Assembly (NCBI GenBank): GCA_911728455.2 | Contig: OU452225.1 | Location: 15,412,731 to 15,476,730 of the forward strand | DNA length: 64,000 nucleotides | Direction: 5' to 3' | Source: Marthasterias glacialis | Taxonomy: Eukaryota; Echinodermata; Asteroidea; Forcipulatida; Asteriidae | Shown: piece after piece, positions 1 through 12,900 of the stretch | How positions within the stretch are numbered: position 1 is the first letter of the stretch | Layout: each line of letters opens with the position of its first letter | The notes under the pieces: model-generated | Databases searched by the model: none | Told to the model about the DNA's origin: nothing | Seen by the model: only the letters and a program-made list of their open reading frames with translations | Translations under genes and position numbers: made by a program

Positions 1-49
1 TGGCGTAAATTAAGTCCCGTTGGTCATCTAAATTGTGGCACGGTAACCT

Positions 50-247
50 TTCGGGAATGTGGTCTAGTGGTAAGACATCTGCTCTATAATGGCAAAGGTC
101 GTGAGTTCGAATCCCACCCCAGTAATACAAATTGTGGATTTTCAGGACTCGAGAAAGTACTGAGTATGCAGTGGTGCTTAACACACATTGGTGTATGGGT
201 AACAACACAAATAATATTACTTATACCCGATGTGCGAATTGAACATC
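50..247 (+). mobile_element. tRNA-derived SINE fragment
   Basis: A-box-like TGGTCTAGTGG (60-70) and B-box GTTCGAATCC (105-114), followed by a family-specific body (GAGAAAGTACTGAGTATGCAG, TTGGTGTATGGGTAA) that recurs at 10131-10330 and 40798-41136. Confidence 0.7.
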
Positions 248-346
248 TGTCATTCGGGAACATGTTTGAGTTTTAGTGTGAAAGAAACAAAATCACACAC
301 TTTAACTTAGCCAAACATTTGAAAACACATGAGACTTGTTACTCAC

Positions 347-914
347 CGGTAGATATGTCCCGTTGATGTAGTTGGTATCCTCTTCCCTGGTAATCGTCAT
401 CAGATAAGGCCTTGAACGATCGGCTGTATGTTGTAAGAGATAAATTTTAATTTGGCCCCAAACCGAGTGTCGATCATGAGGCACTATGTCACTGAAACTA
501 AGAATACCACTTCTTGCCCCATCATTCTTTTATTGTAGCAAAAACTAAATCAAGATAATGTTTGAATTTTGTTTCCTAGCTGCGTATAGGAAGTGGAGTT
601 CTGATCTTTATGTGATTCCTTTTTTTATGAAAACTAACTAATACAATGAAAAAGTGGAACTACTTAATTTTGGTAGCAAAAGGCACAATCTATCAGGGCA
701 GTCTGAGCTAGAACATAAAACAGAATCACAACGCCGGCGGAATTTAAACATAAACAATTACTTAAATGAAGCGAATGTTACTTTTAAAAATGGAAAATTT
801 TGAAAATCACTCACTTGGCACAAAGTCCTGAAATCGGTTTTTTGTCACATTCTCAGGCAGCTTTCCGGAATCGCTCTTTTTGACAGGAAGCTTAGAACTG
901 ATCTTTTCTAGCAT
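347..914 (-). CDS. Gene 1 exons 35-36: start of second phosphatase domain D2 (incomplete)
   Basis: Exons 815-914 and 347-483. The first encodes the D1-D2 linker ([15 protein letters not shown]) and KNRFQDFVP; the second [17 protein letters not shown] and NYINGTYLP. This matches the start of the D2 domain of tandem-domain receptor phosphatases. For the second exon I use the acceptor ACATAG at 484, because the AG eight bases upstream (492) would bring in an early stop. Whether D2 keeps a catalytic cysteine lies beyond the window. Confidence 0.7.
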
Positions 915-3900
915 CTACAAGTTAAACGAATAAACTTAACATGTCTCATGTTGACAACTGCAATTCCAGTATCATACATGGGTTTTCCCAGCTTGGGTTT
1001 TCCCAGCTTAGGCTAAAAATTTATCGATGCATTATTGTTCTTGGTTCATACAAGGACCGAATATTTTTTGATCTTAAAGTACAGACACACAATTCTTTCT
1101 TATCTAACCTATACGGTGATGCAAATATTTCCATTGCTCTTTTTACCTCTAATTTGCAATTATTGTTCAACACTCTTTTATTTAGAATAGTCTGTTTTAC
1201 CAGCTTCAGAAATGTTTTCAAAGGGGAGTGATTGATAAAGGAAACCTGAATGAGTATATCAATTTAGTCAGCACCTCAAACTGTTGTTTCATTCCCATCT
1301 TCTTCAGAGCAGCCACTTTATGACGGTAATCTGTTACATGGTACGTGGTATCACCAGTCAGGTAGGCCTCAAGAATGGCGTCGAAAAGGAACTTATATTG
1401 CTCCTAAAACAGATCAGTTAATTACAACAAAATTTATTGGAGAATGAAAAAAAGAAAACAGAAAAGGGGAAAATCTGTTTTAATGCCCCAGCTCAACATT
1501 GGTAAACTGACTTTAAATGCTTCTATTTTTTGACAAATCAAGATAGTTGTTATAAAACCAGCGTGCGAAAATGTCCGCTCATTTCGTTGTTTCATTTGCG
1601 AGAACACGGTAAAAATGCATTCAGCATTTTTGTATGCATTTCTGTAGGCAGAGTTTTCGTCTCACTGAGATCTTTTGGATCTTATTTCGTTTATTATTTC
1701 AGGCAGAAATTTGTCAGGGAAGGTTTTCTACCATCATTATCTTTATATCATGTAAGGTATATGTAAATCTGTGAACATTTATCTTTTTCTTCTTACCAAT
1801 GTTGAGCTGGGGCTTTAATAGCTTTTAAAAATCTCAAAACATGTCTTATTTTGCAAGACCTCTCATCCTCTCTATTTCTTTTAATACCTGTTTTGTTCTT
1901 TACTTACGACAGTTTGCACTGACTTGATACGCCTATGTCGCATCTGATAGATGAAGCCAAGAACATCAACCTGTCCCTCTTGTTTCATCTGTTCCAACAT
2001 GGCATCTAGAGTGATGTAGGTTCCAGTACGCCCAACTCCAGCACTGATAACACCACCAACCACAACATGAAAAGATAAACAAGTTAAAACGAGAATATTA
2101 AAAATCACCTTAATGCATCTTTTGATTTAATTAAACCGCCAAAACTAAGCAAGAATACTTCTTCTTTAACTGTTTTAATTGAAACCTTACTGTCTAAACA
2201 AAATTAAAACAATCAATCAAGGTGACACACCAACTAATTAAAATTAGGCAAAAAAATAAATAAAATAAAAAAAAAAAAATCATGGTAGAATGGGAGTGAT
2301 CACTTAAGTAGATAAGCTTTTTTTCAAAGTTAGGTATAATGGTCTCGAAAATGAAATTGACAAAACAAAACTTTGCACAAACTGTTTAATACTCCATCAG
2401 AATGCATCAGATTTATGTACAACACACTACAATGCAATATCGTCTTAAAGAGACTGTACGAACGAAGGGTAAAGTGAGGTGGGAGAGTTGAAGTTTTCTG
2501 AAAAGAAAAACTCATTTCATAAGAGACAGGTGTTCATGCTTGATTCATTGCGGTTAGCCGTTTGATTGGTATACCTGCAGTGTATGACGGTGCGTCCAGT
2601 ATTCTTGTGAGCGTTGACTAAACGTAGAAAGTTGAGCAAAGGTGTTGGATATTCTGGTGGTTTCATATCAGGCCACGTGTTGTAGTGAAATTGTTTCACG
2701 ACACGAAATTTGTCATCCTTCCCAACCTGTACGTGAAGATTCAAAACCCATTTATCAGTAGTTGAATTAGCAAGTAACTGTTGCTGAAAGCGTTGAGGTT
2801 TGAGTAAGGGAAAATGTCTCATACAGCGTTAGACTGAACAACATTTTGGGTATCTTGTAATTGAGAGATTGTGTGAAAGAATTCATTAAAAATGCCCCAA
2901 ATGTTTGTGCATTCTTTAGGCGACAATATGCTGTATTAATGAGTGGAACAGCTAGACCTCCCCACCAAAACTAACGTTTATACACACTGGAAACAACTGT
3001 CTCAGGAATTAACCAAAACGTCTACTTATAATGTCTAGCACTACTATAGAGTTATATATAAGAACTAGAAGGAGCACTAGCGATGTCACGCACGCAACTC
3101 TGCTGACCAACCATGGGCGAAAATCCCTATGGGTCAATTGCATACGAATGTCCAGTTAGAAAATGTTTGCAGTGTAAACTGAGGAGTGACCAGAGTAAAA
3201 GAATGGTCCGCGCCATTTTATCAATGGTCAAAAATGCTCCTTGTCGGGCCGTGTCGCATGGTTTTATACACCCTCTATAGTTCTTATATATAAGTCAATG
3301 AGCACTACTGAATAAAACTACGATTTCGAAATTGAAAGGGATTATAAATAACTAGCCAAATAAAATCTACTCTTTTTGCTCTACTGAGTACAATATACTG
3401 ACGTAGGTTCACATCCTAAAATACTAAATGTAGCAACATTCACAGAAGATTACTTGGCAAGTTGGCATCAAGCTACAACGTCAAGGTAACGCTACAATAT
3501 CGCCCGTTATTTTAAGACAAACCTCATTAATGTTGAAGATGCGGACTGTATGATTGAGGAATACATCTTCCTTGACTGTTGTAACATTAATACCGGTGTA
3601 TTCTAAAGCTCCTTTGTCGGCCCAGTACTGCAAACACTTCATCTAAGTTATTGCAAATTGTTACGAAAAAGGAAAGGAAAGAAGGCAGTCATAATTTGTT
3701 AACAACTTTTCAAGGCTAAAAAGATAATCTAAAACTTCAATAAAGAATTCCATAACCGAATCCAAACATAATTATTATCGTTATATGGAATAAAGTTACC
3801 TTGCCATCTTCTATTGGGTTTGTCAGCATGACGATCTTATCCACTTTTTGCTGCCAAATCATTCTCCAGATATCTTTGATGGATTCTTTATTAGGGCCTA

Positions 3901-6900
3901 GTGAAGTACATTTTTTATGAGAAGAAAATAAAAGTATGTTTTATGAAGTGACAACAGGGCCCAATTTCATCGAGCTGCTTAAGCAGAAAGTATTGCTTAA
4001 ACATTTTCTGCTAACCATAAAAAAGCAGGATACCAGTCACAAATTGAACGTGTGACATGGTAGTTTGGCCGGTAAGCCTATTCTGGTAAGCATAGTGTTT
4101 TTGTGCTGACCTACTTTTTGTGCTTAAGCAGCTCTATGAAAATGGCCCCACACTAACACTATTTCGTATTGATTGCAATTTTTTTTCTTTTTACCTTGGC
4201 TGGCAATGTACTTGTCTTTCGCCTTGTATCCCTGCAGAGTAAGAAACAAGTCAAAATAAATCCTTGTATATTTTGGTTTGCGGTGAACACCATGTGATAT
4301 ACTTTGCTGTGTAGATTGTTCTTATAAGAACTTTCCAGGTACAAATAATATCAATAAATCTTTCTTGTATCTGACAAAAAAATGGTTCCAGTTAAAATGT
4401 AAAGGTAATTGCGTACTTACATCAATGTAGCATGCATTAATGTAATCAGAATGAGGGTCATTTTCCAATGGCTCCAACACAACCCGACAGTGGTCGTCTG
4501 TGAACAATGATACAAACAAATCGTTGAATAGACCTTTATCATAATGTTACCGTCTTTGTCTTGTTCCCATGTTCATTATCAATATTGAATACTCATTCCC
4601 ATTACACCACCAATGATATAGCAAATAACTATATATGAAAAACACAATGATGACAAATTATGTCAACAATAAACATGATCATTGTGATAAAGTAAATTGT
4701 TTAGCAGATTCCTTACAAGCGATGACGTTAGCGTATCGGTTCTTCGCCTTGTTTTCTGGTTTCCTTGCAACCGTCCAAGGATGTAACTGACCATCGGGAA
4801 GAGTCTGAACAATAAAAAATAAATAAATAAATAAATAAACAAAACAAACAAACAAACAAGCAACATTTTTCCGAGTCAAATATGAACGATGGTATCAAAA
4901 GGAAAATTAATTGGATCAGATTTGTCCTAGTCTTGTACCCTTTGTCCACTCTTGAGGTATACATGTTTCAAACAACTTTAAAAAGACCTTATGAGTCAAC
5001 CTGTTCCTACAATAAGCTTACATCCACCGTGACCTCAATGAGGGTGCTGATGACATCACAGAGTCTGATTCCCGGACCAAAAATTCTCAGACTATTGTCG
5101 GATTTTAGGGTCAGGTATCACCCAAATGTCATGTGACAAAAAAAGGAGGAATTCCCCCTTTTCCGAAAATATCCAAAGAGCTCCGAACTCGTTGTCGTCA
5201 ACATTCGGACAGTGTCGTTGATGGTCAGACATTTCTTTTGTTGATAAATATTCAAACATTTTGCACCCATTATCGTTTTTCTTTTTCGTTTTCCCCCAAC
5301 GAATTCAACGCTATATTTGAATATATTTGTAACATTTTTTACAAACTGATTATCCCAGGCTTTTTGAAAGTAAACAAAGCCTGTCATCATCCAATGACAT
5401 CGTCCACTGTTGGTGACAAGTAATGAATATTTATATATTGTGCCATAATCTGTGTTTAGCTTTGGTTGATGCCTGACCTAAGATTTTTAACACGAGTCGT
5501 CAGGGAATCTTTGGTCAGGGAACCAGACATCACATGCGTAAGGTCTACACAAATAACTTTTAAAAGATCCAATCACTTTCTAAAATGTTTGATTTCTCGC
5601 TCCCCGACTGACTTTTTGATGTTCACTTTTGACGCTGTGCATTTTACAATGAACACATTAGTAATTTTGCAGCTTATCAAACTCTCAGCTTCTTCTGTTA
5701 ATGATTAATTTTAATTAAATATACTATAAGCAATTCTATCTATAAATATGACCACGACAGCATGAAGTAGAATGACCAGGGACAGAAAAGAATGGAAGTT
5801 GCAGGAGGAGGGCTTCATCCAACAAAGGATGAATATTGTCTGATGATGGTGATGACTATGATTATTAATGTTGAGAGCGCCCAACAGCTTTCTGAGTTTC
5901 GTAATTCCCTTTTAATACCTTGTAATCTGCATCAAAGCCTTTATCAGCAGCCGCTGATTTCTTCATCTGGATATACTTCTCAAGTTGATCGATACGGATC
6001 GGTGGTGGATTTGTGAATGGAGGCTGTTTAATCTGTGGAGGTTGTACGGTGGGTTTACTAGATGGTGATGGTGTACTAGTGGGTGTAGGTACCATGGGTT
6101 TACGAGATGGTGATGGTGTGCCGGAGGGTGTAGGTACCATGGGTTTACGAAATGATGACGGTGTGCCGGAGGGTGTAGGTACCATGGGTTTACGAGATGA
6201 TGACGGTGTGCCGGAGGGTGTAGGCACTGTGGGTTTCCGAGACGGTGACGGTGTTCCGGAGGGTGTATGCAGCTCTACAACAGCCGGTTCAACACACACC
6301 GATGAGGCATCTTCGTTCACTGCACGCGGGGAAAACAATGTCACTTATTTGAAGTGAAACAAATAAAGGACTGTGAAGCTTTTGTTGGGCAGTATGTGCA
6401 CTTCTAAATTCTTGAGGAATGGATAATGCTGGCCACTATTACGTAGTAAGTTTTTGCGTAATAGTGCACAAGGGCAATCTAAAGAAAGTTCTACATTATG
6501 AATTGTAACCAGGAGTATCAAAGTCCAATAGGCCTTATTTTTTGCTGTAAGAGGGTGCCCTTTGGGGTAGATTGGGGGTCAAACCCATAGAGTTATATAA
6601 TAAGAACTAGAGGGCGCACAAACCATGCGACACGGCCCGACAAGGAGCATTTTTTGACCATTGAAAAAATGGCGCGGACCATTCATTTACACTGGTTACT
6701 CATCCGTTCACACAGTAGCCATTTTCTAAGTGGACATTCGTATGCAATTTGCCCATAGGGATTTTCGCCCATGGTGAGTCAGTAGAGTTCCGTGCGTGGC
6801 ATAGCGAGTACACCCTCTAGTTCTATTATATAACTCTATGGTCAAACCACAGAAATAGTGTGGGAAATGAGATGCAATTAGACTTCTAATAAAGCAGTTA

Positions 6901-9900
6901 ATATACAACTTTTGGGCCTTTTTTTATCGATGGTTTTACAATGTAATCAGTGTAAGATATTTGCTTGGAAAATTTGTATTTTTTAATGTTTTGAAATATT
7001 TGTGTACTTTCAAAATAAAGTTAGTGTTGCGCCCTCTGGCTGTCAAAAATACGGCCTATTGATGTACTCTTGCACCCCCAAACCATCAGTCAAAAGACCT
7101 CACTAATTGTTTCTTAAATTGGAAAGGGGCTTAGATGTGCCAAAATGTGTAATGATACTCATTATAGAGGCTATCAGAGCCAACTTAAAGCAGAAACAAT
7201 CATCTACCTACCTGGTACAAAATTATTCACTTGAAATGGTACGTCTGCTAGTTGTAGTCCTTGATTACCACTTGCTGATTTTCTTGATCGTCCATCATTC
7301 CTCTTCCTAAACACACGCAGTCAGATTAAAAGGGGTTTAGTATGAACAACTGGTAAAAATCAGAGCACAATTTGTATCAAAGATTATAGAGCGCCGAAGG
7401 CGCAAGATAGGGAACTTGGGCTGAATGCCATTCCCATTGGACGCCATTTCAGCAAGTGACTCTTTTGGTACAACAATAGATCAGTGCCGATCTGTGCAGA
7501 CAATGATCATTGCTATCAATGGGACACAAAGCAATTACTTGCTGAAATGGCGCCCACGCGTATTTCACGTTCCAACAATAGATAAAGCTCCAGTTCCCTA
7601 TATTGCGCCTTCGGCACTCTATAATCTTTGATTTTTATGCATAATGATATTGTACATGTTTATGTTTCAATGCAAATATGTATCTTTTTTTAAAATCATA
7701 ATGCACTATTTACAACACACTTGTAGGTGTTTTATTGCATGAACAACTCTTAGAAAGGATAAGAAGCTATTCCAAACAGCAACATTTTATGAGATTTAAA
7801 GGCAATGTCTGCCTTGAAGAACATGATGAGAATGATCGTTGCCATCTCAAGAACCATGATGACGATTGCTACCTTCTTGTAAGAACATGACGACAATAAG
7901 TGTTACCTTCTTAAGAACACGATGACAACGATGATAATGATGACAATGATGAACACAGCTACCAAAACACCAACGATCGTTCCTGCAGATGAGCCTGGTG
8001 CCGTGGCTATAACTAACAGAGATTGTTTGAACAGTGGATGAAGTATTGAGTTATGCGTCTATGGTATTGACATGGCTGCAGAATCAAATCCACATCCAGT
8101 GGGTACAAGAAGCTACCGTACTGCATTGATAATGAATTACAATTTGAAATATTGAGATATTAAGCAGATTAATAGATTTGTTATTTGTTTAGTACTCAGA
8201 GAAATGCTTGCACCGTTTCTTTACATACATATTGATTTGATATATCTTTTTAAAATGAAATTTAAGAGACACACCTGTATGAAACTTCCATTAATTTTGT
8301 TACTTTGAAAGTATGAAGTCATTTTTGCGAGAGGAAGAAGAGGTTGTAGAAACAGTTGTAAATGATGAAGTAGAATATAGCGTATTTTTTAGAATTAGGC
8401 TCCTATGGAGTGCCAGTTTTTACAATAGGCATAGTCACTGAATTTACTTTTTAAAAGTGCTGTATACTTTTACTTTTCACATTTTATGTCGTGGCTTTGG
8501 AGCCTGAAAACTAAAAAGGCAGACTTAAAGGAGATGCATACGTTTGGTAGTTGGAGCCTAGTGTCTGTTTTAAACCTATCTAATTGTAGATATATACCAT
8601 AAAACTAAAACCTGTGAAAATTTCATTTCAAATGGTGCCAGCGTTTTTGAGATATTGCCAAAAATCTGGAGCGGTTGTGTTCACGATGAAGAAGTATCCG
8701 TCATTGGAATACACATTCTGAGAAGCGTTACGGCCATAACGCTTCTCAGATTCAAATCTTTGGGGATGAAAACTGATATATTTTTCCATAACCGCAGTAC
8801 TTCAAAGTGAAAAAAGTTTCTCAAAATGCATTATACTGTCCAGAGCTGCTGTACTTCTTACCAAGTAAGTTTTTATTGCCATAAATTTTCGGAGTCATTA
8901 CCAAACGTATGCAATGCCTTTAAGCCTTTTTGGTTGCAAAATTTGAAAAAATAATATCATATTGCAATTTAGTTGGAGAAGTTTTTAGATTAAGGTAACT
9001 ATCACACCAAACATTTTTTAAGGCAGTGAAATTTGCAGCTGGTGTTTTTGGTAAGAGATGTGCATTTTGTTTACCTGTTTTCATAAGTTTAACATTTTTC
9101 AGCAATAAGTAACAACTAAAAACAGCTATTGTCATTGGTGTGAAGAATCTGTGAATATCAAGTAAACTTAATTTGAAGAAGTGTAACATTGCAGAAGCTA
9201 AACAAGGATTTGTCTATATTTTACAGAACCAGGCTGGGCTGGAGAATTTGTGAATAGGAAGTCTGTAAACTGTAAACATCAAATTCTGTATTCTCTGGGG
9301 AGCAGTTATTCTCCAGTTTGCAATAGGTCTTTCTGTCACGAGTTAATTCCCACAGGTTGGTTTTGACTTACCTGTAATTGGATCAGAATACGTCACAGTT
9401 GCATCCTGTAAAAAATGAAGGCAACATTTGAAAAAACGGGTTGTCGTTTTTAAATGTCAAATACTTGTAATAATGGATCAATTAAAAATACCTCAACTGA
9501 GGTGAAATAGTTTGATTTTTGAGCTAAAAAAACACAATACAGTTTAAAAAGAATGAGACAAGTTGACATATTATTTGTGTTTTACTATACACCAATGTGT
9601 GTCAATTAAAGAGGATGGGCCATGCTAGAAGTCTCTCTTTAAAAAAGTTTTACATCCCTAAATACACCTATATCTACCACGAAAAAACGGTGACAGAATT
9701 ATAGAATGCGTGGTTATTCGTTGACAAAGGCAGTTTCTGAGCCTCTTTTCACCCCCTGCCTCGAGCCAAAATCAGAACAACAGCAGTCGGTGCCTGAAAG
9801 TTGTCTCTAGAAATTCTAAAGAATAGTGAAGTCGCAGGAAGTACTCCTCTGTCAAACGGCTGTTTGTTGTTACTCATTGAAGCATTGCTCAGTGCAGATC

Positions 9901-12900
9901 ATCCGGGGATTCAGTACATCCAGTGACGTCATGAATAGTTTGCTGCCCTCATTTCCGGGATTTTGATAAATTTAGGCGGCGGGCTAGTTAAAGTAGTAAA
10001 ATCTCCCTGCAAATATCACTTCTTTTGTCAATTTAATGTCACAGCAGAAGTTTGTCCGATGCAATAATTATAGAAAGCAAAAAACTAAACAATAACGTCA
10101 ACATCAATTACCATGGCCCATCCTCTTTAAAGCACTGTTTAATCAGTACTTTCCCAAGTTCTGTGAAACGAAAATCCACAGGCATATTGCTGGGGTGGGA
10201 TTTGAACCCACGACCATTTCACAGGAATCGGTAAAGTACACAGTGCTTGACACACATTGGTATATAGGTAAAACACTTAACAATATTCTTTATCCCCGAT
10301 GCAAATTTAACATTAATTTAAAAGTTAACATACATTTATAATCTCAATGCATAGGTAATGTTTTATTGTTTAAACAGACTTACCGTCCCGTTTCCTCTGC
10401 TAACCGCTCCAACACGAATGTCATATGTTGCTCCTGTGTCTAGTGGTGCATTGTAGTAGCCGCCATACATTCCACCATCTCCAACTACAAAAGAGTCTTG
10501 AATCATCTGCTTGGACAGTTCAGCTGCAATGTAGTCATCACGAGAGGCATTATAATGGATGGGTTCTAAAGCTTCTCTCTTCGCCTTGGATTCAGTCTTC
10601 TTCACATGAATCACGTAGGATCTATAGCATAGTGAGTAATTATGTCAATTTATCCTTCTGGCTCAAATGATGGTAGGGCTTGAGCAATAGAGCTCTCTGT
10701 TGTTACAAACACTAAATTATTTTGTAAAATATTGTTGCCACCTTTCTGATCTTTCGTGTGAATCATTTCAACATCTCTTTGTTGTGAAGACTATTTAACA
10801 AATCTTGTTTGTAGCACAAACTGATTTATAGTGATATGGGTAATTTGATAGTAATGCTGTATTAAATGACGAATGTATTTTTTTTTTGGCAATGATTTCC
10901 GCCCGGCGTACTGATACTAACCACTATGGGTTGACAAAACTAGCGGTTGTGACGTCGCAATAGAAAGTTCTCTAATTTTCTAACTCATGGATCATGATGA
11001 TAGGAACTTGTGGTATCAAATCAAGCACAGAATTTTGCCTTCTAAATAGAAACTGTTTTAATGGAAAATAATTGATACCAACATCAAAGAACGAATAAGT
11101 TGACACTACAGAACACCTTTTTATTTATTGTCAAAAACATCTGCAAGATTGGGTTTTCCTAGAAAATATTTTACGCAATTACTTGGGTTCAACAACGTTT
11201 TATATGAATGACTACAATAGAAAAACGGGTAATTTAAACACAAGAGATGAGGTTGCATTCGTCTTCATTAGTAAACTGCACTAAACCATTTGAAACGTTT
11301 GTAACAAAATAGAAATTAACACTGAAAGAAACTGCTTGAATATATTAAAAACAGTCTGACACAATTGATAGCATCGGGACATTAGAGACTCAACGAAGAT
11401 AGTTTTGTTGAGAGGTATACTAAAAACAAATCCATAAATATGTGAAATTAAAAACGGATCGCTTCAATTCAACTTTTGAATAAAGTGTCTTATTAAATAT
11501 CCAAGTTCATGATTGTTTAGTAATATTCCAAGTATCCCAGATGGTTGTACAGTAATATTTTAATTGTATAAAAGTTAATTCCTTAGTTTGATATAACTCA
11601 TTTTATATGTTGTAGTAAATTCTGGATTTCAATGTAAATAATTTGTTTAACATTGTTGGTTCTACCAGTGAAATGATTTGTAAGAAATGGAACCAAATAA
11701 TTCCTATTAATCAAGAAATAATAAAAAAAGTTATCTAATTCTCTGTCAGAAGTGATTGTCAATTCGGAGTTCCGTTGCATGAATTCCCCATAACATTATG
11801 ATGAGAGTTCAGAAACCTTTCATGCTGTGATGACGTTTGCTTGTTTATTTAATTATTCACGTGACCATTTATTTCTTATGACACTTAATTGTTACTTTCC
11901 TAATTAATGTTATATAACACTTACGTGATATAATCCTCATCAGGGACACGGCTGAGATTGATTGTGACCGTAGTATCGGTTGCATCGTTTGGATTTGGTC
12001 CTGGTGCCAGGGGTGAAGGAGGGTCTAGAATTAATGCAGACATCGTAGTGTTAGAAAATGGTACCAAACTAAATAAAATCACACAAAGTAATATCCAAAA
12101 GACGTTCAAAACAAAGTTTTAAACTAAAATCAAATCGACAATTTGTTTAATCAGATCTAAAACCAATCTTTCTAGTTCTGGATTTAATCTTTTCAAGATC
12201 TGATTAACACACTCAGTTTACAAATAATCGCAGCTTCAAAGTCTCTGAGAAAGTTAAAGTATTCATCGGCGATTCTATGAAAATCAATTAATATCAACAA
12301 CTTCAATGAATTAATGAAAGTATTGGCTTACTTTCCAGTGGTTTAGTGAGCACTGCAAGTAATGCTGCATCACTGGTAAACAGTTGGTTTTGTGCTGAAA
12401 TATTGAACTCATATTTTGTTGTGGGTTCGAGGTTGCTTATTGTGGTGGCCTGTGACTCGTTCCCAAGTTCCATTCTCGTGTACGCACTATCAGCTGTAAA
12501 ATCCACCTGGTGACGTTTCTCCACAGCTCTGTACTCCACCTAGTCAGTGTGTTTGAGATTAAGAAGAATTTGAACCAATGTACATCTACTTCAACCATGA
12601 TCCGTGAGAAAATAGTAGGTTATTTCAAAATTTACTGGTTACATAGTTTGTAACTTAATGATGAAAAGTGGATAAAACCCACCAGAGAGAACGTTAAAAA
12701 TTACAATAAAATGTACTGTATTTTTCAACAATTTATTAACAATTCTTATTTGACACAATGCTCTTCAAGTGTGTTTCACATCGAATACAGGACAGGTATA
12801 CCACCATGTAGCTTTCAATTTTACATAAATTCATTTCACTAATACCAAAATATAAAGGCAATTTGTATAAGCTTTAAAGTCAACATTAGACATTTACACC

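Noticed and set aside
50-125. Functional tRNA gene
   Set aside because: A and B boxes are present, but the acceptor stem does not pair well and the sequence continues into a body shared with other SINE fragments.
484-491. Upstream acceptor for the second D2 exon (TTTCAG at 492)
   Set aside because: It gives an in-frame stop after two codons; the AG eight bases further in keeps the frame and the expected D2 sequence.
6013-6357. Glycine-rich plus-strand frame opposite the proline-rich exon
   Set aside because: Antisense shadow of the 45-bp repeat; the minus strand has the splice sites and joins the phosphatase domain in frame.
8500-8930. Exon or RNA hairpin gene at the TCTGAGAAGCGTTACGGCC palindrome
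   Set aside because: The hairpin is inside a TTAA-bounded inverted-repeat element, which explains it better than a small-RNA gene.
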